From Amoebophrya sp. A120 (Eukaryota; Sar; Dinophyceae; Syndiniales; Amoebophryaceae), in assembly GCA_905178155.1 (NCBI GenBank), contig CAJINV010000022.1, positions 317,207 through 381,206 of the forward strand: a DNA stretch of 64,000 bases. Reading direction: 5' to 3'. Below are positions 55,301-64,000 of the stretch, in pieces. Numbering within the stretch: the stretch's first letter is position 1; each line of letters starts with the position of its first letter. The notes under the pieces were generated by a model that saw only the letters and a program-made list of their open reading frames with translations, ran no database searches and was not told the origin of the DNA. The translations under genes and the position numbers were made by a program.

Positions 55301-55868
55301 AATAGCGTCGGGTGACTGTTTTGAACATCCGGAAGGCGATGAAGGTCCGTCCGGTATCCCGTGTAAAAACGTCCCCACCCCAGAATTTTCATGCAATTCT
55401 GCATGCCAAAAAAGTTTCTCATGCGGAGCCCTATGAGAAGCCGCGTTCTCCATTCGTGTTTTGGAATTTGTGATGCAAGAATCAGCATGCTACCCAAGAT
55501 CTGTGATGCTTCTGAACTAGCTCAACAGGATTACACTACGAGGACCACAAACTTACCATACCAAACAACCAAGGCTGGTTGATTTGTCTAGCACAGTTGC
55601 CATCTTGACTCTGGTGTGGGGACGCTTTTAATCAGGATATCCGGGCTTGGACTTTTACAAAAACGGGAAAACGGAGGAGGAGCACATGAATGTCGAATAC
55701 GGCAAGGTGATCGAATTCGATCTGCAAAAATGCACTGCTACGGTGGAATGGACGACCGAAGCTGGCTGGTTTTCCAAGGCGAAGACGCAGACCTTCGACT
55801 ACAAAATCGGCCCGGTCGGGAAGTTCGAGTTGGCCAAGTGGTCCAAACACGAGCGAGATCAGTACTGA
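52357..55868 (+). CDS. START-like lipid-binding protein (612 aa), 8 exons, 7 introners
   Basis: Exons 52357-52494, 52667-52951, 53199-53832, 54047-54217, 54479-54739, 54902-54982, 55310-55354, 55645-55868; 1839 nt = 613 codons, stop TGA. The ATG at 52357 (MLLSHNTAENLP) is the first in frame; ATGs at 52429 and 52438 are alternatives. An N-terminal helical, charged region (about residues 30-140) precedes a START-like fold: FFPLLSILNEADLYVKWIPS, RADIIERKNRCDF, LIKLPFPFSNRRI and the C-terminal helix region FAPQWLVNLAFKNLAFLIL. A Lys-rich linker and a basic C-terminal part (NVEYGKVIEFDLQKCTATVE) follow. START domains bind lipids or sterols in a hydrophobic tunnel; the ligand is unknown. Confidence 0.85.
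52495..52661 (+). mobile_element. Introner, family C
   Basis: 167 bp; starts TATCACAGGAAAAAGTGTTA, ends TAACAGTTTTTCTTGTGATA. Exact repeat ACAAA at 52490-52494 and 52662-52666. Removal of 172 nt joins DEVKHTYK to QDQLMVAGE. Confidence 0.93.
52952..53193 (+). mobile_element. Introner, family I
   Basis: 242 bp; left arm TATGGCGTTCTCAAATGTTA, right arm GTAACGTTTGAGAGTCCCATA, with a second inner inverted pair (TTCTCAACTGTTAC). Exact repeat ACGAG at 52947-52951 and 53194-53198. Serves as the model for the giant copy at 58629. Confidence 0.93.
53833..54041 (+). mobile_element. Introner, family I
   Basis: 209 bp; starts TATGGCTCTCTCAAACGTTG, ends AACGTTCTTTGAGAAGGCCATA. Flanks GGTGA and GCTGA differ at one base. 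It lies inside the START domain (AQILVN to VVPLIAFAPQW). Confidence 0.88.
54218..54473 (+). mobile_element. Introner, family A
   Basis: 256 bp; starts TATCAACTGCAGATATGCC, ends ATATTTGCAATGCATA. Exact repeat CAAGA at 54213-54217 and 54474-54478. Removal of 261 nt is frame-neutral. Confidence 0.92.
54740..54896 (+). mobile_element. Introner, family B
   Basis: 157 bp; starts TATGCACTGCAAAAGTATCG, ends GCGATGCTTTTGCAATGCATA. Exact repeat GAACA at 54735-54739 and 54897-54901. Removal of 162 nt is frame-neutral. Confidence 0.92.
54983..55304 (+). mobile_element. Introner, family D
   Basis: 322 bp; starts TATTGTGAGGAAAAATCCCC and ends GGGGATTTTTCCTCACAATA, a perfect 20-bp inverted repeat. Exact repeat GCGTC at 54978-54982 and 55305-55309. 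Removal joins YHANER to RVTVLNIRK. Confidence 0.94.
55355..55639 (+). mobile_element. Introner, family J
   Basis: 285 bp; left arm TATCCCGTGTAAAAACGTCC, right arm GGGGACGCTTTTAATCAGGATA. Exact repeat TCCGG at 55350-55354 and 55640-55644. The only family J copy in the window. The preceding exon is 45 nt. Confidence 0.9.
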
Positions 55869-57057
55869 TCGATTCTGTCGTACTAGTGGAACGACACCTT
55901 TCACCATCAGTAGAGGCGAAATTTACACATCGCAGTGCTGTAGCTGAGCGACATAATATCTGACCGCGACAACTTCAACTACGTAGAAGATCTTCACGAG
56001 GTGATGTATATTTATGAGCAGCAGCTGCTGTTAGCTGCTGTTCGTGTAGTTCCTCGACCCTTTGAGCTATTTTTCCTGCTTATTGACTATGTTGACATCG
56101 AAGTCAAACCTGATGACGAGTTTTACTTGTGTAAAGAAATTGCAAGTGCAAGACGAAAAGATTAAATAGGACTAGTCTAGTACAACTTCTTTGGTGCATC
56201 TGATGATTCAAATCCCAACAGCAAGAGCGAGCCGTTTGGAAAATCACATTTCGAAGAAGAACCGACGATAGAAGGCGAGATAGTCGTCGAACTGTTGTAG
56301 GCCGAAGTAGTACTAGCATCTGGTGCAAGAAGAGGAACCGCTGTTGGTAGTACACAATTTTAGGACACAGAGCGACCGTACTGAGGAGAAGGACAAATGA
56401 TTGATTGCTGCGTATAGACTTGTGCCGCTTGGGCTTGTGGCCTCTCGCTCAGCTAGTTTCAAAAAATTTGCAAAAAAACAAAAAATCGAAAGAGTCAGAA
56501 ATCGCGGCGCAGTGCAAGTCGGCTCCACCGTTGGAGCGAGCCGGCACGCTATAGCAGCATACTATGCTTCGGTGTTCGCACGATTCTTAGCAGAATTCGT
56601 CATTCATATACAGCTTGCAATTCTTGAAATCGTGCTGTCGGGGATATGCTTAGTTGTGGGTCTTCTAAATTATTGGCTCCTCGAAAGAAAAAAGCCGTCG
56701 AGAGGGTCGTTGCAAAATTTTCGTCTGCCTGCAAATCGTGTCTCATAGATACCTCAGAAGTGGTGAGCCGTCGTTACTTATTAGTCACCACACAACATCA
56801 ATCAAAAGGTCCCCATTCAAGATATCTGAAATTGGAACTGTAGTCCCAATCGTGGTTACCAATCGTGAATAACGATATCGATAAGAGTCAAAGCTAGAGT
56901 GGCCAATTTGTTACTCGTGATCGTGTCCTCTCATGGTACGACGCTTTTCGAGCAGCAGCTTCAGAGTTTACGGTTTTTGTTGAATTGAAGTTAAGCGCAT
57001 TGCTACTGCCTTTCTACCAATCTTCTTTTGCAGAAAGAAAAATCAAAGATCAAAAAA
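55869..57057. other. Intergenic region
   Basis: No supported gene. A hydrophobic ORF at 56401-56748 lacks an ATG start and any motif. No introner arms. Confidence 0.5.
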
Positions 57058-60000
57058 ATGTCCGGCGGTGGAGGCGAGCAGGCTTTCTACTACCAAGTCG
57101 TTCTGCCCGACAAGGAGCAGGCGACCGGGGAGTGGTCACAAATGGACCAAGAAGCGACGGCCGCTGTTGCGGTTTTCGTGATTCTGAAGCCTTACTCCGA
57201 TATCACGGAGTACAGCGGGAACGCAATTGTCACGTCAACGAACAGCAATCTCGAGGGGATCAAGAACGAGCATCTGTGGCAGAACAAAGGGTACAGTAAA
57301 GGCGCCGACGCGGCCCTGCATAAAAAATGCGCGGGACAATCCGGGAACTTGACCAAATTGTCAAAATTGTGCAAAGAAGCCTTGGCGGCGAGGCGCGACG
57401 GGGTGAAGAGGAGGGCGAGGGCGAGACGGGATGACGATAGAAGAGCGGGGAACAGTAATGCTGATATCACCCCGCCCGCAAGTGGGAGAAAGTACTCCAA
57501 TACGATTTCTCCGAGTCCAAGACAGCCGAATTCCCGATCCGTCTCCAAGAGTCCACGGCCGACAAAGCCGGGTGCGAGCACGAGACAACCGGTGTTGCAG
57601 GGTTACGCATCCGGTACAACAACTTCGCCCAGGTTTCCCGGAGCGGACGATGCTGAAACCACGTGCGACCTACCTCTCCAACCACCACTCCAAGGGATTC
57701 TGAAGCACACGACTAATACGTCAGGTACAGCTAGGGACAACCAGCCGACCCCGGAAGCTACCGATGAGGAAGATGATTACGGCGGGATGACTGGGGCCCA
57801 GAATAAACGGATGCGACGGGGAAACACCACGACCAAAATCGCTTACCGCGGCACTGAGACGACCATTCCCTTTTCCCAGCGGGAGGATGTGACGGGGGTC
57901 AGGGAGAAGGTGATTGTCGGCAGCCGAAAGCCAACCGCCAGCCCGAGACCAATGAGCCAAGTGGGCGCACCGGTTCCGCACGGGTTGAAGCCGAGCCCGC
58001 GACCTCCAGGAGGGAACAATACCAGTCGGAACGTCACGCCTAGGTTGGAACCGGGGTCGGCGCGAAATGCGGGATCGGGGAGTGCCCAGCCAGCTTGGAT
58101 GAACAGCGGGACGAATAAGCAAATCACGCCAAGATTGAACCAGCGGCAGGGCACGGCGTTTGCGGAGGGGAGTCACCTGTCGCCGGATGTTGACGATCAA
58201 CGAGAAGGTGATGTCTCTGCGGGAAGCCAGGGCGAGGAGGACGATGATGAAGCGGACTTTTCCATCCCCGACGAGTACAATTATGTTGTTGTGACAGAAG
58301 ATAACAACTATGTTAACGACGAGGAAGATTGCTCCTGGTCCTGCAGCTACGACTCCTGTGGTGATCAACAAGAACAACAACATCCCTCGCGATCTCACTC
58401 CAAAACGTCCTACTCAGCGAATTCCTATTCCTTCCAAACGGCGCTTGGTGAGAGCAAAAGCGTTAGTGCAGCTGAACAGGAGAAGTTGCAGTCCCGGTCC
58501 GGTTCCGGCACAGCAAATGACGAAGACCAAGTTGCCTCTATCAACGAGCTCTATCTCGAGGAGGGCGCCCATGCCGCCGTCGACACGGACAACCCGCTGA
58601 ACAAAAAGCCCAAAGAAGGAAAGAAGGATATGGGGTTCTCAAACGTTACATTCTCAAGCGTTACATGAATTTGTAATGCAAGAATGGCAAAAGGAAAAGA
58701 AAAGTGAAAGGGGAAAGCGTGCGCCTTTTGGTTTTGCATTACAGGTTTGGCACGGAGTCCAATGCTATTTAGCGCGTCAAGACCTTGCCATGCGAGGCAG
58801 CTTGATGATGTAGATACTGACGAGAATCGAATAGCTTCGCCCGCTCGGCGTGACAACGCAAACTTGCGCTAGAATGGGTAGTAGGGTTAGTGGGGGTGGT
58901 GGGTGAGGAAGCAAGGAAGGCGGCTCACTCCTGGGGGGAGGGAGACCGGCCCCAACCTCCCGTCCTGTAGGAACGCGCAGCCGCTTGCGCGAACTTTTTT
59001 CGCAGAGGCGCAGTGGTACTCGGTAGGGAACACACGCGAAGCCTTCGTTGGGGGATGGCGCCGCAGTTTCCCGGGCGCGGGGAAGACCGCCGGAAGCCCC
59101 CCCCCCTGTTTGCGCGATTCTGTCCCTGCGTACGTATTGAGGGTCCGACTTCTTACTTTTCCTGCGTACACATCAGAACCACCCAGACAGTAGAGGTCGC
59201 TTCTGCAGCAATGAAGGAACTAAAGTCGCCCTCTCCTGCTGCCACGAAGAAACTTTTTAGCCCTCTATTGCGCAATACCCCGCGCAGGATAGACGATGGC
59301 GATGATGATGATGATGATGATAAGACGATGATAAAAAAGCAAATGATCGATTAGAAAAGAAGATACGCATCCAAGGCTTTTAGAAGTTCAAGTCGCGCGG
59401 CCGGCCACGCAGTCATGCTGGCTAGCCGGCATGCGAGATCTGCAGTAGGCCAGGCCCAGGAGCAGGAAACGATGATCAAAAAGCTACGCCGGGCACGTAT
59501 GCCACAGGCGAGGGCGCGGGCAGGTTGCTTCGTCCTCGCGCTGGCGAATCCGTAGGGGCCTTGCTGCGGTTCATACTTACAATCGCCCCACCCTCTCATA
59601 TCCACGCTTCATCTCCGAACAGCGACGGTCTAGCTTTTGCTTTTCTTTTTACCACTGCAACCATTTACATTCATTTAGAGAAAGCCTAGCTTTTACCCAT
59701 TGCTATACTAAGCTCTGTCGTTGTGTTGTTGGCGCCATCGCTCCTTTTAGTAAGTCTCCATCATTGGCGCGCCGTCTTCTCCTGCAAGTGCAGCCGCGCA
59801 TCTAGTAGAAGAAGCCTTATTTGAAACATTCTCCACTCCGCAACCAATGTCGAAGCCTGATTTCCCAAATCACCCGGATGAGAAGGGGCGGAAGGTGGAT
59901 TTAATTCGGGGCGCCATGTACCACCGGCGCACGGGTTCGGAGAGAGAGGGGCGCGCCGACGGCGCAAACCGTGCGGAATACATCTGGGTCGGGGACTCGA

Positions 60001-63000
60001 AGGCCGCTAGCGGCCACGTTGTTTGCTGGTTCTCCACGTCGCAGGAACCAAAGGGACAAAAGGGGCCCGGCAGTGCTATGCTTGCGGGCGAAGATTGGTG
60101 GCTGATATCATGGCGCCCGGGGAAGTACATCATGGACCTGGACTGCCGAGCCTCGGAGAATTTTATAGACGTGGCGGATCGCGCTTTCCGCGAGTTGCGG
60201 CCTGGCGCGACTCTGCGGCCGAACTATTTCAGAAATATCTAAGGACAGGGCGCCGAGCTAGAGGCTGTAGACGAGAGCGAGTTTTTGGGAAGTCTCCGCG
60301 GCTAGGTTGTCACGCTGTTTCTGTGTTTTCAATTTCAAGACCCAAACCCCAACGCTGATTTTCGATTGCAGTACATTTGTCAAGCGGCACGCTAGCAGCC
60401 CCGTGCGCGTGGCCCTCTTGCGCATGTTGAGGAAACGCCGCGCGCATCGAAAGAATGTTTTTCCCTGTGCCTGGAGCTCGAGCGTGTGTGGCGCCACTGT
60501 TGTGCACGTGGTGTCATTAGAACGAAGTGGACGCGTTGGCGTCTGTAGCCAATGTTGCCTCCTACGTAGGAAGCTGCTTGTCGATGGGTAGTTGAAATGT
60601 GGCGCCTCGATCGGTCTACTTTCGTCTTCCGCTCGGCTTCTTCTTTGCGTTAGGGCGCTGCCACGCGCCACTTGTCGGTCCCTCGGTCGTCGCTTGCGCG
60701 GAAAAAAGTCAGGCCGTTCGTGTTTTGGAAGCTGAAAAACAAAAATGAAGCACGGCCCCCGCCTCGCCTTTGAGGAAATGGCGCACGGTGCAGCTTGCTC
60801 TTCGCCGCTATCTTCTCGGATAGGAATGAAGGCGATGATGATGAAGATGATGACTGAAGAGTCGCGGCTATCTCATGAATGATGACGATGATGGTGATTA
60901 TTATCCCCGCCCCACGTACATGATGACCATGATGATCAATATGATGACGATGGTGATGAAGTGCGGGGGGCCCTCGCCCCCCGGCCGCGCCCCCCCCGCC
61001 CATTCGATATGATGACGGTGATGCGTCGCGATTTTCAGTGCAGAGTATGACTCTAAGACTGCGATGAAGATTTCAAGATTGAAATAGTGACGGTATGAAA
61101 GTGTTTATAATTTTTCCATGATGGAGATTATGGATGAGATTGAGACGAAGGCTCTGAGATCGAGATAAGTGCGGGGGGCCCTCGCCCCCCCCCGCACCCC
61201 CCCCGCCCATTCGATATGATGATGGTGATGCATTGCGATTTTCAGTGCAGAGCATGACTTTAAGACTGCGACGAAGATAGTGACGGTATGAAAGTGTTTA
61301 TAATTTTTTCAAGATGGAGATTATGGATGAGATTGAGACGAAGGCTCTGAGATCGAGATAAGTGCGGGGGGCCCTCGCCCCCCCCCCGCACCCCCCCCGC
61401 CCATTCGATATGATGATGGTGATGCATTGCGATTTTCAGTGCGAAGTAGGATTTTAAGACTGCGATGAAGATTTTAAGATTGGAATAGTGGTGGTTTGAA
61501 AGTGTTTATAATTTTTCCACGATGGAGATTATGAATGAGATGGAGGCGAAGACTCTGCGATCGAGATAAGTGCGGGGGGCCCTCGCCCCCCCCCCCCCCC
61601 CCCCCCCCGCCCATTCGATATGATGATGGTGATGCATTGCGATTTTCAGTGCAGAGCATGACTTTAAGACTGCGATGAAGATTTTACGATTGGAATAGTG
61701 ATGGTATGAGTGTGTGTATAATTTTTCCAAGATGGAGATTATGAATGGGATTTAGATGAAGGCTCTGCGATCGAGATATTGTGTCTGAGATCGAAGATTA
61801 TGACTTTCGAAAAGGGCTTACGACTTTAAGATCGCGATAAGGATTCGGAGATCGAGATGATGGATTATGATTTTCTAAATGAGATTATGACTTGAAGATC
61901 GAGATAGTGGCTCGGTGAGTGAGATGATGATTGTAAGATTGATGATTCTCAGATCAAGATTGAATTTTGTGAACTCTGTGAATTCTGTGAATTTTGTGAA
62001 CTCTCGCGAACTATGTATGATGTGTGATGAAGAAGAACTCAAAAGGTTTAGTGAACTCAAAAGGTGCACTGAACACAAAAGATGCACTGAACTCAAAAGG
62101 TGCACTGAACTCAAAAGGTGCATTGAATTCAAGAGATGCGCTGAACTCTTTTGAATTTTTGTTAAAGTTGTAGATATGACTATCAATGAGAATTTTGCAT
62201 GGCAAAAAAAAACAAGTTAGTAACAGTTGAGAATGTAACGCTTGAAATTTCCATAAAGGAGAAACCCCCCAACCTCCGGGTGTCCGAAGATGGGAACAAG
62301 TTCAAATTCAACGGGGAGAAAACTTTATCCCTAGACGACACCTTCCCCAACCCGACGTTTTTAAAAGTGATGCGCACCCGCAACATTTCGGAAAAGGACC
62401 CGCATTCCCGCTTCCCAGGGATGCAGCCGAATTTCTTGCAAAACGCGAGCCGGACGACACAGAAACTGTACCAGAACATGCCTTTGTCCACCGCCCCGCC
62501 GGGGAGAAAGCGCTTGACGGTCGAAGACGTCGAGCCGAAGAAGCAGGATGACTCGAAGAAGCTCCCCTCGAACCAAGTCGCGATCAAGCAGTACACAATT
62601 CATAGGGGGGGAGGGATGTTAAACGAGGAGGACGACGATGAGCTGAAGACGAAAAACGGCAGCAAAGCCACGCGGATGCAGTTGAAAGGAACGGAGGCGT
62701 CTCCGCGTGATCCTTTTGTCGACTACGGAATGCAAAATAAGTCCCGTAGCCGTACACGACGAACAAAATGCATCACAAATTTCGCCAACAGACACTGCAA
62801 CACTTGTCATGCTGACTAGGAATTGAAGGCGAGTTTTGTCATGCAGCAAGAGCATGCAACCAACATCTTCCACAACTGTTGTACATAACTTCATCGTGTG
62901 CGGGAAATTTCCTGTTCATATCGACGGCACGGAAATAACCCCCAGATCCGTCGCGGCAATTGGTGCTGATGACTTCACGAACAACCTGGAGTATTTCGAG

Positions 63001-64000
63001 AAACTCGCGCCGTTTGAGATTTTGGAGACGAATTTGGTGCCGAAAAAGTTCCCGATGATGAAATGCTTCCGGATTCTCCACATTTCCCTACCGGCTTTTC
63101 CGAGGGAAAGCAGGGACGACATCTTCGATAGTAGCAACGATCCGAGTTCCGACAGCAACGAGTCGGACTCCGCGTTGTTAGGCGATTTACGGCAAAGAAG
63201 GAACAAAGACAGCCTTCCCGGCGATGACAGGGCGCGGAAAAGGGCGCAGAAGCAGAAAAATAAATCCTCCACCGCGAAAAGGAAGGAAAAGGAGCAGAAA
63301 TTGCTGACCGAAGTGTCGAAACTACTTTTGGAAGAGGTCGTGGAGACTGAAGCGGAGGCGGAGGAAAGGTTACGAGCGGGGTTTCGGGACACGCTGTGGT
63401 ACGCTCTGCACTTCTATCACAGGGAAAAGTGTTTTAACGTTAGCGGAATTTGTGATGCAGTATATGCATCACATAAGGTGCCCAAATTTGTCATGCATAG
63501 CATGCATATTAGGCAAAAACTGGCACACGTGACTGCATTCTGTGAAAACCGTTAACGTTATCACTTTTTTGCTTGATAACTTCGGACACAGCACGGAAGT
63601 GACGTATTACCAAAAACAGATGGCGGAGGAATTGGAGTACGAGAAGAGGAGACAAAACCCAGACGCGGAACAAGACGAAGACGGGCAAACAGATCCATCA
63701 AAACAGCACGAAAAGCAAGCGCGCGGCCAGCCCCGGCACATGAAGCTGGCGTATCCAGCGATAGGCTGCGGGTCTCTGAACTACCCGCCGAACCTTGCGG
63801 CGGGGCACGCGTTCGGCGGGTGGATGGAAGTGATGCGGATTTTGAAGGGGTCACTGTATCCGACGTTGGTGACCATCGAGATCCGGTTTGGCGGGGATAT
63901 TCGGACCTTCAACGCGTGGAAAGAAGTGTCGGATGCGTTTTTGAGAAGAAACGTGAAGGACGAGCACGGTCGGAAGGTGAAGCAGATGCAGGCGAAAATT
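57058..64000 (+). CDS. Split macro-domain protein, 3' end beyond window
   Basis: Exons 57058-58628, 62261-62723, 62926-63414, 63584 to beyond 64000; 2940 nt = 980 codons in window with no stop. The ATG at 57058 has an A-rich leader. The N-terminus (residues 5-100) has the first half of a macro (ADP-ribose-binding) fold: SDITEYSGNAIVTSTNSNLE and YSKGADAALHKKCAG. A disordered Pro/Ser/Arg-rich region of about 400 residues follows. The second half appears near residues 890-960: MKLAYPAIGCGSLNYPPNLA and LVTIEIRFGGD. Macro domains bind or hydrolyse ADP-ribose; activity is untested here. Introns: one giant, two normal introners. Confidence 0.8.
59847..60242 (+). CDS. Nested ORF inside the giant introner (131 aa)
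   Basis: ATG at 59847 to TAA at 60242. The protein is soluble and mixed in composition, with a well-ordered look: GRKVDLIRGAMYHRRTG, GHVVCWFSTSQEP, EDWWLISWRPGKYIMDLDCR and ADRAFRELRPGATLRPN. GC-rich codon use differs from the host gene. No family recognised. It could be a gene carried in by the inserted DNA or a host gene copy; expression is unknown. Confidence 0.5.
   Translation: MSKPDFPNHPDEKGRKVDLIRGAMYHRRTGSEREGRADGANRAEYIWVGDSKAASGHVVCWFSTSQEPKGQKGPGSAMLAGEDWWLISWRPGKYIMDLDCRASENFIDVADRAFRELRPGATLRPNYFRNI
60880..61760. repeat. Satellite array, about 4 units of about 200 bp with GC palindromes
   Basis: Each unit has GTGCGGGGGGCCCTCGCCCC (at about 60961, 61171, 61363, 61572), then CCCATTCGATATGATGA, GCGATTTTCAGTGC and ATGGAGATTATG. 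The G-run/C-run pair forms a strong potential hairpin; a C-run of more than 20 bases occurs near 61588. Confidence 0.85.
61761..62036. repeat. Degenerate GAGATCGAGAT and TGTGAAYTC simple repeats
   Basis: Irregular GATCGAGAT units continue from the satellite. They are followed by TGTGAATTCTGTGAATTTTG runs near 61970-62000. Confidence 0.7.
62037..62155. repeat. 18-bp tandem repeat
   Basis: About six imperfect units of GAACTCAAAAGGTGCACT, ending in GAACTCTTTTGAATTTTTG. It lies just before the right half of the giant introner. Confidence 0.8.
62724..62920 (+). mobile_element. Introner, family G
   Basis: 197 bp; starts TACGGAATGCAAAATAAGTC, ends CGGGAAATTTCCTGTTCATA. Exact repeat TCGAC at 62719-62723 and 62921-62925. 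The interior is similar to 7466-7616. Removal of 202 nt joins SPRDPFVD to GTEITPRSV. Confidence 0.88.
63415..63578 (+). mobile_element. Introner, family C
   Basis: 164 bp; starts TATCACAGGGAAAAGTGTTT, ends TATCACTTTTTTGCTTGATA. Exact repeat ACTTC at 63410-63414 and 63579-63583. Removal of 169 nt joins TLWYALHF to GHSTEVTYYQ. Confidence 0.93.

Larger units (their letters stand above)
58817..62176. mobile_element. DNA inserted inside the giant introner
   Basis: The part of 58629-62255 that has no counterpart in ordinary family I copies. TGTAGATA occurs at both edges (58809-58816 and 62169-62176), a possible 8-bp target duplication. Contents: a GC-rich segment (about 58880-60680), an ORF at 59847-60242, satellite repeats (60880-61760) and simple repeats to 62155. 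No transposase seen. Confidence 0.5.
58629..62255 (+). mobile_element. Giant introner, family I, 3627 bp, invaded by about 3.4 kb of other DNA
   Basis: Left arm TATGGGGTTCTCAAACGTTA at 58629 and right part AGTTGAGAATGTAACGCTTG ending CCATA at 62255 are the two halves of one family I element. Exact repeat AAGGA at 58624-58628 and 62256-62260. Homology to 52952-53193 holds to about 58815 and resumes at about 62188. Removing 3632 nt shifts frame 1 to frame 0 and joins KKPKEGKK to EKPPNLRVSED without a stop. Confidence 0.85.

Noticed and set aside
57721-58398. Long minus-strand ORF opposite the macro-domain gene
   Set aside because: It is antisense to a frame-consistent, domain-bearing exon and shows only biased Arg/Leu composition.
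60880-62155. CRISPR-like array
   Set aside because: Units are contiguous satellites without unique spacers of constant length, and the genome is eukaryotic.
36-63578. Ordinary GT-AG splicing of the introners
   Set aside because: Direct-repeat registers give no consistent GT-AG ends, and only repeat-to-repeat removal gives whole-codon totals for entire genes.

Overview
The window looks like nuclear DNA of a protist, most likely a parasitic dinoflagellate of the Amoebophrya/Syndiniales type. The reasons are intron-bearing genes that all lie on the + strand, very long low-complexity proteins, and above all genes interrupted by dozens of short transposon-like introns. Introner-type invasive introns with inverted repeats and non-canonical splice sites are known from Amoebophrya. 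The assignment is inference; no rRNA, tRNA or spliced-leader gene was found to confirm it.

The dominant feature is 47 complete and one partial introner-like elements. I sort them by terminal sequence into about ten families, called A to J here. Each complete element begins TAT (or TAC) and ends ATA (or a near variant), has inverted terminal arms, and is bordered by a 5-bp direct repeat that is exact in most cases. Removing the element plus one copy of the 5-mer joins the flanking exons in frame. I checked this by coordinate arithmetic for six whole genes and for the in-window part of two more. Only four introns have GT/AG ends (1236-1372, 3115-3253, 3776-3919, 39907-40066).

Layout. 1-4387: 3' part of a Q-rich coiled-coil gene (9 introners, 3 GT-AG introns). 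5324-9913: a 992-aa protein (7 introners). 9914-12564: intergenic, with a sharply bounded GC-rich island at about 10495-12290. 12565-20439: Ser/Gln-rich acidic ORFs with local duplications between them. 23723-25405 and 26634-28295: tandem paralogues encoding secreted acidic proteins with nuclear-localisation-like basic clusters. 29432-38120: a 1854-aa membrane-anchored protein built from 14 exons and 13 introners. 38754-40885 and 41472-44705: two paralogous secreted Cys-rich proteins that differ in introner content. 46238-49192: a vWA / alpha-kinase / BMT5-like methyltransferase fusion. 50064-51743: a SET-domain protein. 52357-55868: a START-like lipid-binding protein (7 introners). 57058 to beyond 64000: a split macro-domain protein whose first intron is a 3.6-kb family I introner that has itself been invaded by about 3.4 kb of DNA carrying another ORF and satellite repeats.

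The genes do not form an obvious pathway. Introner load is bimodal: several genes carry 5 to 13 elements, while the secreted tandem pair, the kinase and the SET gene carry none.
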